DNA from: Psococerastis gibbosa | Taxonomy: Eukaryota; Arthropoda; Insecta; Psocodea; Psocidae | Length of the DNA stretch: 64,000 nucleotides | Reading direction: 5' to 3' | Assembly (NCBI GenBank): GCA_963971405.1 | Contig: OZ020490.1 | Location: forward strand, 16,331,464-16,395,463 | Shown here: positions 56,395 through 64,000 of the stretch, piece after piece | How positions within the stretch are numbered: position 1 is the first letter of the stretch | How the letters are laid out: the number at the start of each line of letters is the position of its first letter | Program-made: the position numbers and the translations under genes | Notes under the pieces: model-generated | The model's database searches: none | What the model saw: only the letters and a program-made list of their open reading frames with translations | Told to the model about the DNA's origin: nothing

Positions 56395-56930
56395 AGCAAG
56401 GTCAAACACGTCCCCATTCCCAAAAATCGCGCGAACAATCATATCGAATGTGTTATGTATGAATTGAGAGTCGCTTGACGCCATAAAGGGGGTATTAATA
56501 AGGTAGATAAAGAAGACGTGCGACTGCAAATTCTGGTTCCTGTATTGGTCAGTCCCCAGAAGCTGCTATTTCATGACATGATAGTGACCGCCAAAAACCT
56601 GCTAGATTGGGCAAGTACTTGTGTTTCTGAAAGTTGTTTGCAAGTTTTAGAGACGGTTGTTGAGTGGCTACGCTTAAGCGGCCCCTACACGGGCAATAAT
56701 AACATTGTCAGCAATGTCATTACTATTGAGTAATGATGGAGCTGTCATCAGAAAATCCGGACCCACATCATTATTTTTGGTCATTCAAACTTTGTCCACC
56801 TTACACGATCATTATTACTGTCATCTTGATACTGCCCGTGTAGGGGCCGCTTTAGGAACGAATGTTACCCGAACTATAGCGAAGCAAAAACAGGATTTAG
56901 TCCAGGTGCAGACACAGCCATACCGGAACT
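56395..56930 (+). other. Unidentified ORF remnant interrupted by MITEs
   Basis: After removal of the MITE at 56677-56851 the plus strand has one frame from about 56485 to a TAA at 56930, including VRLQILVPVLVSPQKLLFHD and SCLQVLETVVEWLRL; upstream the same frame continues past one TGA to about 56400. On the minus strand the same DNA has an acceptor-like TTTGCAG at about 56530 and an open frame with ATG at 56484. Strand and family are undecided. Confidence 0.3.
56677..56851. mobile_element. MITE with AGCGGCCCCTACACGGGC termini
   Basis: 175 bp, TIR AGCGGCCCCTACACGGGCA, perfect TTA duplication (56674-56676, 56852-56854). Same 3 bp TTA habit as the Harbinger-type family, but a different TIR. Confidence 0.85.
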
Positions 56931-56934
56931 AAGG

Positions 56935-58384
56935 GAAAGTGTGACCAGAGGAACACATTGTGAAAGCTCAGGTTACAAAAAGGAGGGGAACCAACCTCTA
57001 CAATAAGCCAAAGGCTGCAGTGAGGGAACCTACAGGATTCGACACAAAAAAACAACCCTGGTACATGGAAAATCAAGAAAAATTTCGCAGATATATAAGT
57101 ATTTCCTAAATTTTAGCAACCAAAACAATAACAAAAGAAATTATATGTAAATTAAAATTGACAAATTAATTGCAATATAATAAACGCGAACAAAATTTTA
57201 AAATGCAAAAAAAGCAGAACACTGACAATCTTCGACACTGTTGTAAAATGTTGGATATTTTCTCCTGAAAATCCTGAGAACTAGAATTTTTGTATTTTCG
57301 GAGGAGTAGGTTGTGGCGTGTTTTTGTTTTATTTTACAAATGTTGTTATACAGGTATATGTACACACTTTAGTTTTGTTTGCCCCCTTCCCCCTGGATTT
57401 CTGCCTTTCGCCAGCCATGCCCCCAGAACCTGACACTATTATTTTATATAGATTTTAGTTCATCAAAGTTGTTGATGACTATTTAATGCATCATACATTC
57501 ACTCACTGTAAGGAGCTGGTGTTAATTTCTTGAGTTATTTCCTATGAGAAAATTCCTGACACTTTTTTTTTTTACTAATGAGAAAATTACCTTGCTTAGT
57601 CTATGTGTGAAATTCACCCGTTTAATTCAAACCCAATTGCATTTAGTCCATAAGATGTATTTAGCTCGCTGTTGGGGCTCCAACTCAACCTTTTTTACCA
57701 TTCCATCAATCGCTCTAATTGGGCAAAGGAAAGACAAGGCATGAAGCATGAGCTCAAGCAGAGAAGCAGACACACCGCATGTGCAGCAAGTCGTGGAACT
57801 ATTTTGTCGTTAAAATGTCATCTATTAAGTATAAAGAAAGACACATCACGTGTAATTGCAGACGAGTAGGAACATCAGAACAAAAAAAAAATACCATTAT
57901 TTTTCCATTGCAAAATTGTCCGATTTCTTCTGTTAGGCCCATTCTAGGTTAAACGTTACATTTAGAGTGGGCCCCAGCAGTCCTATTATGGCGATTTGCG
58001 ATGAACATAATACCGGGGGTTTATTTAATGTTCTTAAACAAATGAGATAATCGATAAATTAATCTTCGACTATATTTTTGATGAGTTTTCAATTTTTTCT
58101 CCCTTAGAAGTGGACACATTAATTAAAATTCTTATTATGCTTCAAAATTCTACCTGTACAGTTTAATGTTTATTAGTATTCCCTTCAATTAAAAAACAAT
58201 GCAACCATTCTCTTGTATTCCAATAATTTATCAATTTGAATTTCCCGCGCATATTTTAACACCGTCACGTGACACCTTACTAATTTGGCATTAAAAATAA
58301 ACCCCGGTATTATGTCAATCCCCAGGACTAAGGCTGTGTGTTATATAAAAAAATTATATTTCTATTTCTATCTATTACTCCTCA
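56935..58384. other. Unassigned
   Basis: No gene or known repeat family recognised; AT-rich with short ORFs (57544-57869) lacking domains. Confidence 0.3.
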
Positions 58385-58635
58385 TCGAGGCCGGCCGCCT
58401 TACCAAGTTGAATCCAGCGGACCAGAGCAGGTTCAAAGCTGCAGATAACTTGGTTGTGTGCACAGTCCCGATAGGGAAACATAGTAGGACTTGTCCTGGT
58501 CACCTCCGAACTAATCGTGTGACTTCACTGTGTTTCCCAAGTGGTTCCACTATAATCAGGAGGTCCCCTGTCCTATGGGCCCACACCGTGGCCTGGGACT
58601 GTGTTCAACCATACTACTACTACTACTCCTCACCG
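58385..58635 (+). repeat. Dispersed repeat E
   Basis: GAGGCCGGCCGCCTTACCAA to a (CTA)n tail; matches 20600-20870 inverted. A 4 nt loss (GTTC|CAC) removes GGAA present in the other copy. Confidence 0.65.
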
Positions 58636-58639
58636 AGAC

Positions 58640-59810
58640 TTTTCATGCGGTGGTGGGACCGGGCCTTAACGAAGGTTTGGTATATGTTTCCAAACCAAAC
58701 TTACCTAATTTCTTGCAAACCAAGACCAATTTTGTGGTGTTTCACCAACCAAAAACTTAATAAAAACGACTAATTTTTTTTCTTCTTCTAAAAAACGTCT
58801 CCAACGATTATCTTTAAATTCACACATATTGCAGTCGTTAGTAATGCAAACAAAATCCACTAGGTCACTTGCCCCTTGATAGTTTGGTTCTGAGGACTGA
58901 CCAAGGCGATATAGTCCAACACGTGCGTTGATTTAATAGGGGTCATGTTAAAATTCTAAGTTACTGATGATTTTTGAATTAGGCTGGAAGACGAAGGCAT
59001 TAACGTCATTTTATCTTGGAAGAAAGTCTGATACCCCACTCTTTTATGTAACATTTCTTCCATTTGCGTACTACCTTTTCCTTCTATAGCACCCTTCACA
59101 CGTAAGTAGGTTACAACATTTTCTTCCATGATAAAATATGAAGTTTTTGAAAAGGCAGCTAATGCGACACCTTCCACCGAACCCTTCAATTCAGATATAG
59201 GTATGCTACAAAACTATACGGAAACCTTTTAGAATTATTAAAACCACGATACACGTTAAAGAAGTAGCGTCCATAAGATAAGCATTGCATGGAACTCCTT
59301 TTTGCATAATATCGTTTACTTCTGGCATTTTATGTGCATGTGAAGGTAGCCTCTAGCCTGCAGGCTAATAATGCACGTAATTTAGCTGCAGCATTACAGT
59401 GGGTATACAGGTGCAGGTACCTTGACCCATTGGCAATTCATAACCGAAATTCAGTTAGAAAAGTCTATAGCCTCTCAAGTTATAGCTGCTATAAATTAAA
59501 CATAGCAATAAAGGACCTCAATGAGTATGTTCAAGGTTGACACTTGAAAGGTAGATAGGTGGATCTAGGTCCCAGTAGTCATAGCACCAACGTTAACGTA
59601 TATAATATAATATAATTTACAGCAGTCAGCAGCATTAGGGGTCTTCAGTGTTGGGGTTATCGAGTTAGATGTGCTATCCAAGTTAACACACAATCGTGAG
59701 TGTACCTCGGGAGTGTGTTATCATGCTATATTTAACAACGTGGCAGTAGTCAGACGTTCGTGGCACGGTTTTAAAGAAAGTGGCAGAACTCTATTCTAGT
59801 GCCACCACAT
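58640..59810. other. Unassigned; a small HINE-like remnant and one ORF
   Basis: 58785-58895 is a diverged piece of the HINE-like interior (AAAACGTCTCCAACGAT; CTTGCCCCTTGATAGTTTGG). The minus ORF 59189-58956 is open for 77 codons with no family recognised. Confidence 0.4.
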
Positions 59811-59815
59811 TTGTT

Positions 59816-60649
59816 GCTTTCCAATTTATACGTAGTATAAGGAAAGCTTTGTGATGGTCGAAATTTTCGATTCCGAGATTTAAACGGATTTACACGTTTT
59901 GGGGTCCCAGGAACCCAAAAAAGTGTTTTTTACGAAATGTCTGTCTGTCGGTCTGTCTGTTCGTCGATTTCCGGGCAAACTACTCGGTGGATTTGAGTGA
60001 AATATGGCATGTAGGTTCACAAGAATCATACCTCGGGACAATTTTTTTTTATTTTGGGCTAACTCAATTTGGGGGGGTTTTATTCTCAAAAAACTCCAAA
60101 AAACGTCTAAAAAAATTATTTCTCAAAAACGGCTCCAACGATTTCTTTTAAATTCACATATATTCTAGTCGTTCTTAATGTTGATAAAATGCGGGGGGTC
60201 GCTTACCCCTTGATAGTTTGCTTCTGGGGGTAAAAAAATAAAAATAACTTAATTTTAAGGAAAAATGACTAAAAAATAATATTTCTGCGAAACTTTTCTA
60301 TCGATGATTTCTACCTTCAGGCATGTTTTAGGTGTTAAGTTGAGTAACGAAACCGGACAATTTGCTTTCCCAAAAACCTATTTGCTTTTGCGCAAAAAAT
60401 TTTTTTTTTTTGAAAAAATGATAGAAACTTCACGCTGAAATCCTGCCCTGCCATTATTACTGTGTTGTAATGTGTTTTAAATATATTGAGGCTACCTCAC
60501 CTCCAGTGACGTCAGGTGGACACCCCCCCCCCCCCCCCGAGATATCCGAAATTTAACCATAGGAAAATTATTTACCATGAAATTATTCATTTTCTCTCCC
60601 TACTAATTAATAAATTGGAAAGCATGTTCGAGTAAACTCGGACCGGTTC
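59816..60649 (+). mobile_element. HINE-like element, copy 9, full length
   Basis: 834 bp, closest to copy 8 (shared TTTAAATATATTGAGG in place of the GGTCTGACCTATCTAGAA of other copies), so copies 8 and 9 form a subfamily. Confidence 0.8.
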
Positions 60650-60765
60650 TTTTATTTTTTGTTCATTTTGGTTATTATAATTTTTAGTATTTACGGTAAT
60701 TGCTTGTGATAATAGATTATACAAATAAATTTAGATACTACAAAATTTTAAACGCGTGTTTCAAA

Positions 60766-61157
60766 CATAGATTTTAATAATAATACTAGATAACGAACTC
60801 CCCTGCACATTTTGAAGCCAGCCGCCATTGCTATAAGTGGATAGAAAACGTTGTTTACATTCATTTACACCTTGAGTTCTTATGAGATTTCCTAACATTT
60901 TCTGTGAAAATTACTTTCAAAAGTTCAATCTTTCAGTTTATTTTCAGTGGATTTTGATCAATAGTTACATGAAAGACAATATTAACTGAAATTAAATCAA
61001 GATAAAATTTATTTCGTCGAGAAGTACCCATTTAAGAACAGGTACTTTGCGTTCTTTCCGTTCTTTTTATCCGCTTATAGCAATGGCGGTTGGCTTCACA
61101 ACACTCCCTACAGAGAGCATGGGAGTTCGCTATCTAGTATTATTATTAAAATCTATG
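60766..61157. mobile_element. Inverted-repeat element, 392 bp
   Basis: Left arm CATAGATTTTAATAATAATA and then CTAGATAACGAACTCCC; right arm is the reverse complement with one change. Inner GCCGCCATTGCTATAAG pair also inverted. Class unknown. Confidence 0.7.
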
Positions 61158-61389
61158 GTTCCAAATCAACAAAAACAAAGATGGCGGCGGTCAAACCTGA
61201 GCTACGGTATCGATCGCTAAAGCTAAAGCTAAATAGCACGTTAACCAACTTGAAAGTGCGTTTAGGATAGCACGCTGGTTAGCTTGGTTATCGGGTTATT
61301 GGTGTGTTAACTTAACTTAACGAACACTGTGAAGACCCCTATTATAACAAGTCAACAGCATATTACATTAATTTATAATTAATCGAATT

Positions 61390-61567
61390 CGATGGTAAGG
61401 TGATAGCGTGCTTGTACTTGTGCGAGTCTGAACAAGTCAACAAGCCATGCGATCGGAGACGTGTCGTAACTCAACACGGTACACGAGTACTAACCTACAG
61501 AGGCGACTGAAGAGGTCAATTGGATACATTCATTAAATTGTTTGTATGCGATTAACCTAACCTAAAA
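61390..61567 (+). repeat. SINE-B copy 4
   Basis: GATGGTAAGGTGATAGCGTG head, GACGTGTCGTAACTCAACAC core, GGATACATTCATTAAATTG, A-rich end at 61563. The only copy in plus orientation and with an A tail. Confidence 0.65.
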
Positions 61568-62685
61568 AAAAAAAAATGGTGGTAGTGGGACCCCCAAGGA
61601 TTAATCAGTGCGGGGGGCACTATTAATTTTTAGATAACATTAATAATTGATGAATTTAAATTATCCTAATAAACAGCAATGATTGTAAATTCACATTTAA
61701 GAATTAACGCGGAATAAAAAGCAATTTACAATACATACTGTTTGTCAACAGAGATTAATTGCCGTTGTTGCAAATGGTAGACACAAGCGGAACAATTTTC
61801 TGGGCTCTATCGGGTCCAACATGGCAAAACAGTCGGTTGTCGTCTGCTGTTGAGCGGGTTAGTTTTATTATCGTATTTAAATAATTCTGTGGGAAAAGTC
61901 ATTCTTTTTCGTTTGTGCTATGTCTGGTAGATCAAAATGAAAGTTAATTTGCAGCGTTACAATATTTGGTTTGCAAAATACATTAAAAACGGTGACAAAG
62001 AACACAGACACGCCTGGTTTTGCCCTAAATCCGACACTGTGTTTTATTCAGGATGTGGTGTTCAATTTTTTCTTAACAGATAATTTACAATACAATGGTG
62101 CGTTCTATCCTTTCTATCGGGATGTTGTACGATAATTAACGACCGCTCCCACCACCATGGGTAAAGCTGCGGAAAGTGGAAGCGGTCATCCATTGGGACA
62201 AATAAAAAACATGGCGGCTTTCTTCGGATTCTACTTTTACTAGCTCAACCAATGATGTTGGGACCCACTAGAGTTCTATTTAGGGAAAGATGGGACATTA
62301 AAATATTTTTTGAATCCTGACTTCACCTGGTACGTTTTTTCAATGGCTGGTCATAGGAGACGTATAGCGGAGCAAATAATTCAAAAATATATATTTTTGG
62401 CGGGAAACGAATATCCCATCTGCCCTATATAGAACTCTTGAACCCACCCTAAGACAACACAGATGTAGCGCCTTTACGATAAGTCCCAATAATGGGAGGT
62501 ATTAAATATCGCAGCATGGCCTCAAGACCAGTTCTGATAACGTCACTAAACACTTTTTCGCCCGTAGAACAAGTTTTTATCAAGAGAATATTCAGTCGGT
62601 GTACATGGCACACATACAGTACCTAAGCTGAACTCACTCACGCATTAGCTAGCAATTTATTTCGACACACAGTATCTCATATTTG
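61568..62685. other. Unassigned region with a 48-codon ORF
   Basis: 61937-62083 (plus) is an ATG-to-TAA frame of 48 codons starting MKVNLQRYNIWFAKY, with HRHAWFCP and SGCGVQF. No family recognised. Poly(A)-like run at 61563-61575. Nothing else identified. Confidence 0.3.
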
Positions 62686-62691
62686 AATTAA

Positions 62692-62868
62692 GAGTGTGCG
62701 TCCCGTAGAAAATTGACAGCCCGAAATTTAATACTTCTTATTTGTTATTTATTTGAATAAGCAAGGTATTAAAGATTTGGCTAATTTAAGTCGTAGAAGA
62801 CTACTTTATGCATAATATAATGGGGTATTTTTAATTTTTGGTACCGTATCTTCAAAATCAAATATCAT
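62692..62868. mobile_element. TTAA-flanked palindromic MITE, left half (copy 6)
   Basis: TTAA at 62688-62691 then GAGTGTGCGTCCCGTAGAAA and GTCGTAGAAGACTACTTTAT; right half missing. Confidence 0.75.
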
Positions 62869-62941
62869 GAGTGTGAGTTATTATGCTAAATCGAAAAACA
62901 TTTACACCGTGGTAGTAGACGTTTGTGGCACTTTTGACATA

Positions 62942-63119
62942 GGAGGCTATTCCACTTGTCAATATTCCGTTATTTGTGCATCAATAATTGATGAGATTTT
63001 TGTTTTAAGGAGACTATTATGTAGATACTTAACTTATCTATTATAAATTAAGTTATAATATGGTAGAGACTTATTATTGATGCATAAATGACGGAATATC
63101 GACAAGTGGAATAGCCACC
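62942..63119. mobile_element. PIF/Harbinger-type MITE
   Basis: 178 bp palindrome, TIR GGAGGCTATTCCACTTGTCA, perfect ATA duplication (62939-62941, 63120-63122). Confidence 0.85.
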
Positions 63120-63164
63120 ATAGTACATAATACAAATAAATTTAAATATTAATTCAAATACTAA

Positions 63165-63405
63165 GGCGGCTATTCCACTTGTCAATATTCAGTCATTTAA
63201 GCATCAATAATAAGTTTCTACCATATTATAACTTAATTTATAATTAATAAGTTAAGTATCTATATAATAGTCTCCTTAAAAACTGTATATTAGATCTTGT
63301 AAATACACGTTTATTTTATTATTTATTATTATTATTATTTAAAACAAAAATCTCATCAATTATTGATGCATAAATGACGGAATATTGACAAGTGGAATAG
63401 CCGCC
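63165..63405. mobile_element. PIF/Harbinger-type MITE
   Basis: 241 bp, TIR GGCGGCTATTCCACTTGTCA, perfect TAA duplication (63162-63164, 63406-63408). Contains an extra (TTA)n stretch at 63318-63340 absent from its sister at 62942. Confidence 0.87.
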
Positions 63406-63673
63406 TAAACGCGTGTTTCAACAACTTACGAACCAGCCATACGCATTAGGAATAAATGGTGGAAAAGGAAAAAATCAATGCCAAGGTATGCAATTAAATA
63501 TAGTTTAGGCACAGGCTACACGTCATATGTGCAGTTAAACATAACAAGTCTTCAAATCAGCGACAAAATAACGCATTACCATTTTCAATGCCAATGCCAT
63601 GTTCTACATTACTTACGAATTCGCTACAGAAGAGCTACTGCACGTCCTGAACCCAAAGGGTGTTAAGGTTATT

Positions 63674-64000
63674 GCTTTCCAATTTATACGTAGTATAAGG
63701 AAAGCTTTGTGACGGTCGAAATTTTCGATTCCGAGATTTCAACGGATTTACACGTTTTATGGTCCCAGGAACCCAAAAAAGTGGTTTTTACGAAATGTCT
63801 GTCTGTCCGTCTGTCTGTGCGTCGATTTCCGGACAAACTACTGGGTCGATTTTGATGAAATTGTAGGTTCACAAAAATCATACCTCGGAACAATTTTTTT
63901 TGGGGGGCTAACCTAATTTGCGGGGGGGGGGGGAGGTTTATTCTCAAAAAACTCCAAAAAAACGTCTAAAAAAATTATTTCTCAAAAACGGCTCCAACGA
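63674..64000 (+). mobile_element. HINE-like element, copy 10, cut by window end
   Basis: 5' hairpin GCTTTCC...GGAAAGC then (CTGT)n and the usual interior; the 3' half lies outside the window. Confidence 0.78.

Noticed and set aside
56161-56529. 122-codon minus-strand ORF
   Set aside because: Most of it runs through two nested MITEs; only its first ~45 codons are outside them.
62100-62260. First exon of the RabGAP (minus strand around an acceptor-like TTTCCGCAG)
   Set aside because: The encoded peptide does not resemble a PTB N-terminus and no donor in the right phase follows.

Overview
This is arthropod, most likely insect, nuclear DNA. The genes are split by GT-AG introns, the sequence is AT-rich, and it is crowded with SINEs, LINE tails and short inverted-repeat transposons. 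I could not narrow the species. Two protein-coding genes are certain, both on the minus strand.

(1) Ribosomal protein S3A/eS1 (RpS3A, 7924 down to 1594): six coding exons, 263 codons, complete from ATG to stop, with a pyrimidine-rich TOP-like leader and a polyadenylation signal just past the stop. Each of introns 2, 3, 4 and 5 holds a 127-130 nt sequence with the hairpin-H-hairpin-ACA layout of an H/ACA snoRNA. Three of the four are clear paralogues sharing the 3' pseudouridylation pocket. These RNAs are the most interesting unannotated product of the window.

(2) The insect orthologue of the Rab GTPase-activating proteins TBC1D1/TBC1D4 (AS160; fly pollux), from about 55680 down to 12007. I reconstruct 16 coding exons with consistent splice phases (3990 nt, 1329 codons visible plus stop). 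They encode two PTB domains, an Akt-type phosphosite, a TBC RabGAP domain with both catalytic fingers, coiled coils and a C-terminal extension. The start of PTB1 and the true first exon lie above 55680 and were not found. A clean ATG-to-donor exon at 41725-41654, in the right phase to join exon 2, looks like an alternative first exon giving a form without PTB1. The intron between 55485 and 30507 is about 25 kb and mostly transposon debris.

Layout: 1-1593, MITEs and old LINE tails; 1594-7980, RpS3A; 7980-12006, intergenic repeats; 12007-24000, the dense TBC1D1/4 exons; 24000-55485, introns with ten-copy, SINE, MITE, LINE and tandem-array content; 55486-64000, one more exon, nested MITEs, a few unidentified ORFs and repeats.

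Mobile elements: a dispersed ~820 bp family with hairpin ends (10 copies, Helentron/HINE-like); PIF/Harbinger-type palindromic MITEs with 3 bp TTA/TAA duplications, one nested in another; a TTAA-flanked palindromic MITE family; a hAT MITE with an 8 bp duplication; mariner-type MITEs; a Tc1 transposase tail; a tRNA-Glu-derived SINE and other tRNA-like SINEs; 5'-truncated non-LTR retrotransposons (RNase H and RTE-type tails). I saw no CRISPR array, prokaryotic gene or intact autonomous transposon.
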